NCBI GenBank assembly: GCA_016702645.1 | Contig: JADJDP010000013.1 | Location: 1-64,000, forward strand | Reading direction: 5' to 3' | Origin: Flavobacteriales bacterium | GTDB taxonomy: Bacteria; Bacteroidota; Bacteroidia; Flavobacteriales_F; PHOS-HE28 | DNA length: 64,000 nucleotides | Shown here: positions 43,021 through 53,721 of the stretch, piece by piece | Layout of the letters: every line of letters begins with the position of its first letter | How positions within the stretch are numbered: the stretch's first letter is position 1 | The notes under the pieces: generated by a model | Seen by the model: only the letters and a program-made list of their open reading frames with translations | What the model was told of the DNA's origin: nothing | The model's database searches: none | Position numbers and translations under genes: made by a program

Positions 43021-46000
43021 ATGTCCACTTCGATCCGCTCCCTGCTGCTGGCCTTTGCCCTCGCAGCGGTGCAGCTAACATCGGTGGCACAAACACTGGG
43101 GCAGAACAAGTCCGTACGCATGTGGGCCGTAGCGCAGAGTTCGCCACCTCGCATCACGCTCAACTGGCTCACTCACACGAACACGACGGGCTATACGGTC
43201 TATCGCAAGTTGAAGGGGGGCACCTCGTGGGGCACTGCGATCACTACCCTGGGTGCTTCGGCCACGCAATACGCGGACAACACTGTGGCCGTGAACACCA
43301 ACTACGAGTACAAGGTGGTGCGCACCACCTCTAACCTCGGTTCAGGGTACGGCTATGTGAATGCCGGGATCGAGTTGGCCATGGTGGAGAACAGGGGAAA
43401 AGTGGTCTTGCTCGTGGACAACACTTTCACTACTTCTCTCACGACCCAGCTTGCTCAACTGCAACAAGACTTGGAGGGTGATGGCTGGAAGGTGCTGCGC
43501 CATGATGTGAGCCGAACGGCCCCAGTTACCTCGGTCAAAGCGCTTGTGCTTGCGGCCTACAATGCCGATCCGGCCAATGTGAAGGCGGTGCTCAACATTG
43601 GGCACGTGCCGGTCCCGATGAGCGGCAATTTGGCACCCGACGGCCACGGTGAGCACTACGGTGCATGGGCTGCTGATGTTTACTACGGTGAGGTGAATGG
43701 ATCCTGGACGGACAACAGCGTGAACAGCACTTCTGCCAGTTGGGCTCGCAATCACAATGTGCCAGGCGACGGCAAATTCGACCAGACAGTGATCCCTACG
43801 GCCGTGGAACTTGCTGTGGGCCGGGTGGATTTCTATGATCTGCCTTCTTTCTCACAGAGCGAGACCACCTTGCTCGGGAACTACCTGACCAAACTGCATC
43901 AGTGGAAGGTGAAGCAGTTCACCGCGCAGGACCGTGCGGTGGTGGATGACAATTTCACTGGGTTCAGCGATGCCTTCTCGCAGAACGCATGGCGTGGATT
44001 CGGTCCACTGGTGCACCCGAACAATACCATCGCCGGTGACTACTTCACCGAGTTGGTGGCACAAACACACTTGTGGAGCTACGGTTGCGGAGGTGGTTGG
44101 TGGACCAATGCCAATGGGGTAGGTACCACCGCGCAGTTCGCGTCCAGCACCCCACAAGGGATCTTCACCGTACTGTTCGGTAGCTACTTCGGGGATTGGG
44201 ATTATCAGGACAACTTCCTCCGTGCAGCGCTCGCTTCCGGAAAGACGCTGACCAATTTCTGGGCGGGGTACCCCAACTGGTACTTCCATCACATGGGCAT
44301 GGGCGAAACGATCGGTTACGCCACCACGCTCACGCAGAACAACGGCAACGGTCATTACGAGCCGGGTAATCCGAGTCCCGGTCGTGTGCACATCGCGCTC
44401 TTGGGCGACCCCACCCTACGCATGCACGTTGTGGCCCCGCCCACGAACGTGCTGGCTTCTTCTTCCAACGGCAGCAGTACCACGGTTACTTGGACCGCGT
44501 CCCCAGAACCGGGTTTGGTGGGCTATCATGTGTATAGGCTGAACACCGCCACGCAAACGTGGGAACGTCGGACCACCTCTGCGGTCACAGGTCTCTCGTT
44601 CGTGGACAACACGACCGGCTTGAGCGGAACGGTGCGCTACATGGTGCGCGCGCTCAAGTTGCAAGTCTCTTATAGTGGTAGCTACTACAACCTCAGCCTA
44701 GGGGCTTTCGGACAAGTTACCCTGAACACTGTTGTTACGGATTGCCTTGGTGTGGCGGGGGGGAGTGCATTGCCCGGCACTCCGTGCAACGACAACAACG
44801 CGTGCACCACGGGTGATACCTGGGGTGCAAGCTGTCAATGCATTGGGACCGCCTCTGCGGATAGTGATGGTGATGGCGTGTGCAACGCACAGGACGGGTG
44901 TCCGAACGATGCGAACAAGATCGCCCCCGGCCAATGCGGTTGTGGGAATTTGGAGCCGGGGAGTCCTTGCAACGATGGCAACGGGAGCACCATCAACGAT
45001 GTGGTCACCGCTAGTTGTACCTGTGTCGGACAAACGGTCGATTGTCTTGGTGTTCCCGGCGGAAGCGCCTTGCCGGGGAGTGCGTGCAACGACAACAATG
45101 CTGTTACCGGCAATGATACTTGGAGCCCTGCCTGCCAATGCGTGGGTCAGTTGATCGATTGCTTGGGCGTAGTTGGCGGGTTGGCGCTTCCGGGTGCGGG
45201 GTGCAACGATGGCAATTCGCTCACCACGAACGATGTATGGTCCCCGAACTGCACATGCGCGGGAACGCCGGTGGACTGCCTGGGAGTTCCGGGCGGAAGT
45301 GCATTGCCTGGAAGCCCTTGCAACGACAACAACGCCTCCACGGGCAATGACATATGGAGTGCAAGTTGCCAATGCATGGGTCAAGTGATCGACTGCAACG
45401 GTGTGCCGGGCGGCGGTGCGGTCGTGGACCTGTGCGGTGTGTGCGGAGGAAACAACGGGTGTGTGGATGTGAACGTGTGCTATACGCTCCAAGGCCCCAC
45501 GAACCCGGATGGCGAGGAAGCGGAGAACGGAAACATCTACAACAACACCGGCGCCCTGGACCTTGTGCACGACAGTGAAACGAATCCCTGGCGTGGCGAC
45601 CAGATCGCGGCACTGCACTACATGGATTTGGATATCCCAGTGGGGGCCACCATCGTGAGCGCCTACATGCAATTCACCTCACGTGGCACCTCGGGTACCA
45701 ACCCATGCGCATTGCAGGTGTCGCTGCAAGCATCCGATGACGCACCTTCCCTCGGGTGGACCGCTTTCAACTACGGCGTGCGACCACGGACCTCATCGGT
45801 GGCTTGGTCGCCCGCGTTGTGGCCCACCGCCAACCAGGCAACCGCAGCGCAACGCACACCCAACTTGGCCGCCATCCTCCAAGAGGTGATCGATCGACCG
45901 GGTTGGGCGGAGGGGAACAATGTCGCGGTATTCCTTGAAGGTACGGGGCGCCGTTCATCCTGGAGTTGGGACCAGGACCCCGCGCGGGCTGCACAGCTCT

Positions 46001-48656
46001 GCGTGTCATACGCGCTGCCAGCTTTGGATTGCGTGGGTGTGCCCGGCGGAGCGGCCCAACCGGGAACTCCCTGCGATGATGGCAATGCCAGTACCGGTGG
46101 TGATGTGTGGAGCAACGGGTGTGAGTGCATCGGTCTGCCGTTGGATTGTGCTGGTGTCCCGGGCGGAAGCGCATTGCCTGGATCCGCATGCGACGATGGT
46201 GATCTCACCACCGGGAACGATGTGCTGGGAGGTGACTGCATTTGCGCTGGCGAGCTGCTCGATTGTTCCGGCGTTCCAGGAGGACCAGGGCTGCCTGGGG
46301 CACCATGCGACGACGAGAACTTGAACACGGTGAACGATACGTGGTCACCATTGTGTTCCTGCGAAGGTATACCGATCGACTGCAATGGCGTGGTGGGAGG
46401 TCCGGATCTGCCCGGCGCACCATGCGATGATGACGATCCGCTCACGACCGAGGATACGTGGAGCGCACAATGCGCATGTGTCGGTCTCACGGCTGATTGT
46501 TTGGGTGTTCCAGGCGGCAGCGCTTTGCCGGGCTCGTCATGCGATGATGGTGATCCAGCGACAGGGAGTGATACATGGAGCATCGACTGCACCTGTGTGG
46601 GTCTGCTGATCGACTGCAACGGTGTACCAGGTGGCACGGTCCTTCCCGGAACAGCCTGTGACGATGGTTTCGCGCTCACCGAGAACGATACGCTGGGCAG
46701 CGATTGCCTGTGTGCAGGAGTGCCAACTGGTATTGATTGTGAAGGAACAACGAGCGGTTCGGCGTTGCCCGGTACACCGTGCGATGATGGGGATGAGAGC
46801 ACCGGAGACGATACATGGACGAACGCTTGCAACTGCGCCGGACTGCCACTGGATTGCACCGGTATTCCCGGAGGTAGCATCCAGCCCGGTACACCGTGCG
46901 ACGATGATGATGCGGGAACGGGCGATGACGTTTACGGCAACGACTGCGTGTGTGCGGGTCAGTTGATCGATTGTGAAGGGGTCATTGGTGGTAGTGCATT
47001 GCCGGGTTCGGGCTGCGATGATGGAGAGGCGACCACTGGTGATGACAGGTGGGGAGTGGATTGCGTTTGTGCCGGTCCTCCGCTCGATTGCCTCGGCGTG
47101 CCGGGAGGAAGTGCATTGAGCGGAAGTGCGTGTGATGATCAGGATGAGGCCACCGGTAACGATGTATGGACGGCAGATTGCACCTGTGCTGGCGAACTGA
47201 TCGATTGCGAGGGTGTGTCCGGCGGCGGAGCCCTGCCGGGAGCGCCTTGTGATGATGGAGATCCCGCGACCGGCGATGATGCGTGGACCAGCGACTGCAC
47301 CTGTGTTGGGTTGCTGATCGATTGTGCGGGCATCGCTGGAGGTGGAGGGCTTCCCGGTGTTCCTTGTGATGATGGCAACGCACAGACCGGCGATGACCGA
47401 TGGGGGATGGACTGCGTGTGTGCAGGTCTGTTGCTCGATTGTGAAGGCATCCCCGGTGGAACCTCCCTTGTTGGCTTGTCATGCGACGATGGAAATGCAG
47501 CTACCGGCGATGATGTGTGGACGGTGGACTGCGAGTGTGCGGGCTTGCTGATCGACTGCATGGGAGTTCCCGGCGGGAGTGCGACGATCAATACCCCTTG
47601 CGACGATGGTGACGTTTTCACCGGGGATGATCGTTGGAACAGTGCGTGCGAATGTGCAGGCTTGCTCATTGATTGTGAGGGAACACCGGGGGCGGTGCGG
47701 TCGAGGGAACACCGTGCGACGACGGTGATCCGAACACCGTGGAGGATACGTGGACGAACGGATGTGATTGCTTGGGTCTGGTCCCGGATTGTGCCGGTAT
47801 TCCGGGCGGAGATCAACTACCGGGAACCCCTTGCAATGACTTGGATCCGCTCACGGGAGACGATCAATGGAACACCAGCTGCGAATGTGCAGGACTGCTG
47901 ATCGATTGTCTCGGTCTGCCGGGGGGAAGCGCTCTCCCCGGTTCACCCTGTGACGATGAGGATCCAGGCACGGGCAACGATAGTTGGAGCGCCGCATGCA
48001 TTTGCTCCGGTGAAGCATTCGACTGTTTGAACGACCCAGGCGGTCCTGCGCTACCAGGTACTTCATGCGATGATGGCAATACGAACACCGCGGAGGATGC
48101 ATGGGATGCCAATTGCCAGTGCATTGGTCAGCCGTTGGATTGTGCGGGTGTGATCAACGGGACGGCGGTCATCGATGGTTGCGGTACCTGTGCGGGGGGT
48201 ACCACGGGTATCGATCCCGATCCCGATGATGACGGCGATAGCGTGTTGGATTGCGACGACAATTGTCTTGGACTTTCAAATTCAGACCAAGCCGACTTCG
48301 ATACGGACGGCATCGGGAACCTTTGCGATAATTGTCCATGGATCCCGAACGTGGATCAAGCCGACGACGACAGTGACGGCGTAGGCAATGTCTGCGAAGG
48401 GATCGGGATCGAGGAGTTGGGCGGCTTGACAGAGCTTGCTGTTCATCCCAACCCCACCATGGGCTTGCTCCGCTTTGGTGGGAACATCCCTGGTGCGCGT
48501 GAAGTGTTGTTGTTCGACCCGCTAGGGGCTTTGGTGCATCGTCTGCCCTTCAAGCTGGTGATCGACCTCCAGGCCATTTCCCAAGGCACCTATACCCTGG
48601 TGATCCTGGATGCCGATCAGCGGCCACTTGGCCGAGTGCGCGTAGTGCGCTTTTGA
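43021..48656 (+). CDS. giant T9SS cargo protein with FN3, C25-like core and Cys/Asp repeats, paralogue 1, frameshifted
   Basis: About 1878 residues. Signal peptide (MSTSIRSLLLAFALAAVQLT); FN3 domain (residues about 30-115); a C25 (gingipain-like) fold from VVLLVDNTFTTSLT to LLGDPTLRMHV (about 120-465); second FN3; then about two dozen 38-40-residue repeats of the form DCxGVPGGSALPGxxCDDG-TGDDxWxxxCxCxG from residue 573. A DNRLRE-like beta domain (about 816-1000) interrupts them. Thrombospondin-3-like Asp repeats (DSDGDGVCNAQD) and a T9SS type A domain (VHPNPTMGLLRF) close it. One G is missing at 47688-47692; adding it makes 5637 bases. Expected C25 His/Cys positions hold other residues. Confidence 0.85.
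44739..48180 (+). repeat. array of about two dozen 40-residue coding repeats in paralogue 1
   Basis: Each unit starts DC-x-G-x-x-G-G and has four cysteines plus an acidic DDG/NDN core. Units share protein pattern but differ at the nucleotide level, unlike the near-identical units in paralogue 2, so this array is older. A non-repeat domain lies at about 45470-46020. Confidence 0.85.
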
Positions 48657-48881
48657 CCCTTTTCGCGATCCGCTGTTCGCGGTGTTGGTCGCTGTGGAGC
48701 ACCCGCTCGTGCTCACTTCCGTCGGAAGCGGTCGATGGCCGTGTAACCCGCGCACTCGGCTTTGCGCTACAAGGCCCGGTCCAACCAACGGATCCTCCGT
48801 GGACAGTGTGACTGCCTCACACTGATCCTGCCGCAATGCAACGGGGGCCCTGAGGGACGATCGTTCCAACATGCTGTTCCC

Positions 48882-51800
48882 ATGTACAAACACCTTGTAG
48901 TAGTTGTGGCGTTTCTGCTCGCCTTCACCGGCGCGGCACAAACCAGTTCCCAAAGAGCCTCCGTGCAATTGAGCGCGACGGTCCTGGCTTCGCCACCCTC
49001 CATCACGCTCAACTGGACCACGCTCGCCAGCACCACCAGCATCACTATTTATCGCAAGCTGCGTACGGCCACAAGTTGGGGTTCTTCCATCGCAACTCCC
49101 TCTGCCACCGCGCTCACCTACGTGGACAACACCGCCTCTGTGGGCACTGCGTACGAGTACAAAGTGGTGCGTGTGGCCAATGGTGTTACGGGTACGGGCT
49201 ACATCGCTTCCGGCATCGAAGTGCCGGCACCGGACTATCGCGGTAAGCTCATCCTCCTCGTTGACAACACGATCGCCTCTTCCCTGACCGCTGAATTGAA
49301 CCAGCTGCAGTACGATCTCCGTGCTGATGGTTGGGCCGTTGTACGAAGTGATGTGAGTCCTACAGCGACGGTGCCCAGTGTGCGTAGCACGGTCATCAAC
49401 CTGTACAATGCCGATCCAACGAACGTGAAAGCCGTGTACATCGTCGGGCATGTACCGGTGCCTTATTCGGGCAATTTGAACCCGGATGGCCACACTGAGC
49501 ATTTGGGTGCATGGCCTACGGATGGTTACTACGGTGAGCTCAATGGGACATGGACGGACAACAGCGTGAACAACAACGCTTCGGCGCGCGCCGCGAACCG
49601 GAACATTCCGGGTGATGGAAAATTCGACCAGAGCAATTTCCCGAATGAAGTTGAACTGCAAGTAGGGCGTCTGGATCTCTCGGACATGCCGGCCTTTTCG
49701 CTGTCCGCCACCGAACTAACGCGCGCCTATCTGAACAAGGCCCACAACTACAAGCTGAAGGCTTGGTCGCCGACCGTACGGGGTCTCATGTTCGATAACC
49801 TTCAATGGGTGAGCAACCCGATGGCCGCCAGTGGATGGCGGAGCATGGCACCGCTCGTGGGTCCTGCCAACATCACCAATGCCAACCAGAACGGCACGGA
49901 CTTCCATTTGCTGATCAATGGGCAGAGCTACCTGTGGACCTATTCCAGTGGCGGCGGGCTCCAGGCCACGGATGGCGGAGTGCTCACGTACAACGGTGCC
50001 GACGGCGTTGGTACCACACAGGCCTTCGCATCGACATCCCCCGGGGGGGTCTTCAACATGTCCTTCGGTAGCTACTTCGGCGATTGGGACAATCGCAACA
50101 ACTACCTGCGCGCACCCCTCGCGAGTGGGAATACGCTCACGAATTGCTGGGCCGCTATTCCCGCTTGGTACTTCCATCACATGGGCTTGGGGGACAACAT
50201 CGGCTACAGCACATGGATCAGCATGAACAACTCGGCCCTGTACACGCCGCTCACCGATGGTTGGCAGGGTAGCATAGGTCGTTCGCACCTCGGTCTCATG
50301 GGTGATCCATCCCTGCGGATGAAGATGCTAGCTCCCCCGAGCAACCTCAGCGTCACCAACAGTTCTGGTATCGCTTCGTTCGCATGGACGGCCTCTTCGG
50401 AAAGCGGCTTGGCGGGCTACCATATCTATCAGTTCGATGCGACCACCGGTTCTATCTCACGGCTCACCACAACCCCGGTGGCTGGCACCAGCTATCTCAA
50501 CGCTGCCATACCCTTCATTGCCGGGCGCGACTACATGGTCCGCGCGGTGAAGCTCGAGGCCAACACCAGCGGCAGCTACTACAATCTATCGCTGGGAGCC
50601 ATCGCCACATCGACCGGCTCGGTCACGAACGACTGCATGGGCGTTCCCGGCGGAAGCGCGTTGCCGGGTACCCCCTGCAATGACAACAACCCCTGTACGA
50701 CCGCGGATGTCTGGAACGCCAGCTGTCAATGCGTGGGCACTGCCAGCGGCGATACCGATGGCGATGGAGTGTGCAACGCACAGGACAACTGCCCCAACCT
50801 CGCTGGCCAGATCGGTAGCTCGTGCAACGACGGCAATGCCTGCACCACGGGCGATGCGATCAACGCGAGTTGCCAGTGCGCAGGAACTCCCGAGTACAAC
50901 CGATAGCGATGGTGACGGTGTCCCCAACTGCTCTGATAACTGCCCGAACCTTGCAGGCCAGATCGGTAGCTCGTGCAACGACGGAAACGCCTGCACCACC
51001 GGCGATGCGATCAACGCGAGTTGCCAGTGCGCAGGAACTCCGAACACGACCGACAGCGATGGTGACGGTGTCCCCAACTGCTCGGACAATTGCCCCACCC
51101 TCAGGCCAGATCGGTAGTTCATGCAACGATGGCAATGCCTGCACCACGGGCGATGCGATCAACGCGAGTTGCCAGTGCGCAGGAACTCCTAGCACCACCG
51201 ACAGCGATGGTGACGGTGTCCCCAACTGCTCGGACAACTGCCCCAACCTCGCAGGCCAGATCGGTAGTTCATGCAACGATGGCAATGCCTGCACCACGGG
51301 CGATGCGATCAACGCGAGTTGCCAGTGCGCAGGAACTCCGAGCACGACCGATAGCGATGGTGACGGTGTCCCCAACTGCTCGGACAACTGCCCCAACCTC
51401 GCAGGCCAGATCGGTTCGGCCTGCGATGATGGAAGTGCAAGTACGATCGATGACGTTATCAATGCGAACTGTGCTTGCGCCGGAACACCCGTCACCTTCG
51501 ATTGCCTTGGCGTAGCGAACGGCACGGCTCTTCCGGGAACCGCGTGCAACGATGGCAATGCTTCCACCGGCAACGACACGTGGAACGCGAGCTGTCAGTG
51601 TATTGGTCAGGCACTCGATTGTTTGGGTACTCCCGGTGGCACGGCGCTACCCGGTTCTGCTTGCAATGACAACAATGCGAACACCACCAACGATGTATGG
51701 AGCGCGAACTGCTCCTGCGCCGGAACACCCGTCACCTTCGATTGCCTCGGCGTAGCGAACGGCACGGCCCTTCCGGGAACTGCGTGCAACGATGGCAACG

Positions 51801-53674
51801 CTTCCACCGGCAACGACACGTGGAACGCAAGCTGCCAGTGCGTTGGACAAACGCTGGATTGCATGGGTACGCCCGGTGGTACGGCGCTGCCCGGTTCTGC
51901 CTGTAACGACAACAACGCGAACACCACCAACGATGTGTGGAGCGCGAACTGCTCCTGCGCCGGAACACCCGTCACCTTCGATTGTCTTGGCGTAGCGAAC
52001 GGCACGGCACTTCCGGGAACCGCGTGCAACGATGGCAATGCTTCCACCGGCAGCGACACGTGGAACGCGAACTGTCAGTGCGTTGGACAAACGCTGGATT
52101 GTTTGGGTACTCCCGGTGGCACGGCGCTGCCCGGTTCCGCTTGCAATGACAACAATGCGAACACCACCAACGATGAGTGGAGCGCGAACTGCACTTGCGC
52201 CGGAACACCCGTCATCTTCGATTGCCTTGGCGTCGCGGACGGCACGGCCCTTCCGGGAACTGCGTGCAACGATGGCAACGCTTTCACCGGTAACGACACG
52301 TGGAACGCGAACTGTCAGTGCGTTGGACAAACGCTGGATTGCCTAGGTACGCCCGGTGGCACGGCGCTACCCGGTTCTGCTTGCAATGACAACAATGCGA
52401 ACACCACCAACGATGTGTGGAGCGCGAACTGTGCTTGCGCGGGAACACCCGTCATCTTCGATTGCCTTGGCGTCGCGAACGGCACGGCTCTTCCGGGAAC
52501 TGCGTGCAACGATGGCAATGCTTCCACCGGCAACGACACGTGGAACGCGAACTGTCAGTGCGTTGGTCAGGCACTCGATTGCCTGGGTACTCCCGGTGGC
52601 ACGGCGCTACCCGGTTCTGCTTGCAATGACAACAATGCGAACACCACCAACGATGTGTGGAGTGCGAACTGTGCTTGCGCGGGAACACCCATCACCTTCG
52701 ATTGCCTTGGCGTAGCGAACGGCACGGCTCTTCCGGGGACCGTGTGCAACGATGGCATTGCTTCCACCGGCAACGACACGTGGAACGCGAGCTGCCAGTG
52801 CGTTGGTCAATTGATCGACTGTGCAGGGGTGATCGGAGGTGGCGCATACTTCGATAATTGCGCCACTTGCGTTGGCGGGACCACCGGCCTTTTCGCGTGC
52901 GTCCAGGATTGTGAGGGAAGCTGGGGTGGCACGGCCATACCGGGTTCAGCGTGCGATGACGGTAATGAGGTTACCATCAACGATTCATGGAACGGCAGCT
53001 GTCAGTGTGCTGGTGTCCCCGCGAACTTCGACTGTCTGGGTGTGGCCAACGGATCCGCCCTTCCAGGCACGCCTTGCAACGATGCCGATCCGTTCACTTC
53101 GAACGATGCGTGGGATGCCAACTGCAACTGCGTGGGTGCCCTCGACATCGCTGACTGTGCTGGCGTACCAGGCGGTATGGCACAGATCGATCAATGCGGT
53201 GTGTGCGCGGGGGGAACCACGGGGGTGGAGCCGAACGCAGATGTGGACAACGATGGCCTCATGGATTGCCAGGACAACTGCAGTGTTGCCTTCAACCCCG
53301 GACAAGCAGACTATGACGGCGACGGTGTGGGCGATGCCTGCGACAATTGTGTGTGGCTCTATAATCCTGACCAGACCGATGTGAACGGTAATGGGCAGGG
53401 CGATGCGTGCGACATCTCAACGGGATTTGAGGAAGTCGATGACAACCTTGAGTTCTTCGTCCTCCCCAATCCCGCGATCGGGCCAGTGACCGTGGTTTGC
53501 ACGAACCCCGCAGTGCAGGAACTGCATTTCCACAATTCACTCGGAGAATTGGTCCACCGGACCACGTTCCGGAAACAGATGGATCTCGATGCCCTCGCGA
53601 TGGGCGTCTATATCGTGCTTGCGCTGGATGCGGAAGGCAGACCGCTGGCGCAGACCAGGCTTGTCAAACAATGA
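48882..53674 (+). CDS. giant T9SS cargo protein with FN3, C25-like core and Cys/Asp repeats, paralogue 2, frameshifted
   Basis: About 1597 residues, the tandem paralogue of the previous gene. Signal peptide (MYKHLVVVVAFLLAFTGAAQ), FN3, C25-like domain (LILLVDNTIASSLTAELN to LMGDPSLRMKM), FN3, then repeats: five 150-base units rich in thrombospondin-3 text (DSDGDGVPNCSDNCP) and then 240-base units of paired 40-residue Cys/Asp repeats. T9SS type A end (VLPNPAIGPVTV to LAQTRLVKQ). An extra C near 50888 and two missing bases near 51103 split the frame; correcting both gives 4794 bases. The gap from paralogue 1 is 225 bases with no terminator seen. A strong terminator follows. Confidence 0.87.
50805..51480 (+). 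repeat. 150-base tandem coding repeats
   Basis: The word GGCCAGATCGGT recurs at 50805, 50956, 51104, 51254 and 51404. Spacings are 151, 148, 150 and 150; the two deviations fall exactly where the reading frame breaks. Each unit codes a Cys/Asp repeat plus a thrombospondin-3-like segment. Confidence 0.9.
51481..52800 (+). repeat. 240-base near-identical higher-order coding repeats
   Basis: CGGAACACCCGTC or a close variant starts at 51481, 51721, 51961, 52201, 52441 and 52681, an exact 240-base period. Each unit contains two 40-residue subunits, DCLGVANGTALPGTACNDG and DCLGTPGGTALPGSACNDN. The copies differ at only a few positions, which points to recent expansion or ongoing gene conversion. 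Confidence 0.92.
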
Positions 53675-53691
53675 TGAGCCCATGTTGGAAG

Positions 53692-53721
53692 AAGGGGCCT
53701 CGACGTATGTCGGGGCCTTTT
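53692..53721 (+). terminator. intrinsic terminator after paralogue 2
   Basis: GGCCTCGAC (53696-53704), loop GTAT, GTCGGGGCC (53709-53717), one G-T wobble, then TTTT, 18 bases after the stop. It lies between convergent genes and overlaps the stop of the minus-strand gene. Confidence 0.8.

Noticed and set aside
47739..48656. A separate small T9SS gene
   Set aside because: It continues the repeat register of the upstream gene after a one-base loss in a G run at 47688.
50805..52800. Regular direct repeats resembling a CRISPR array
   Set aside because: Periods of 150 and 240 bases are entirely coding, without unique spacers or cas genes.
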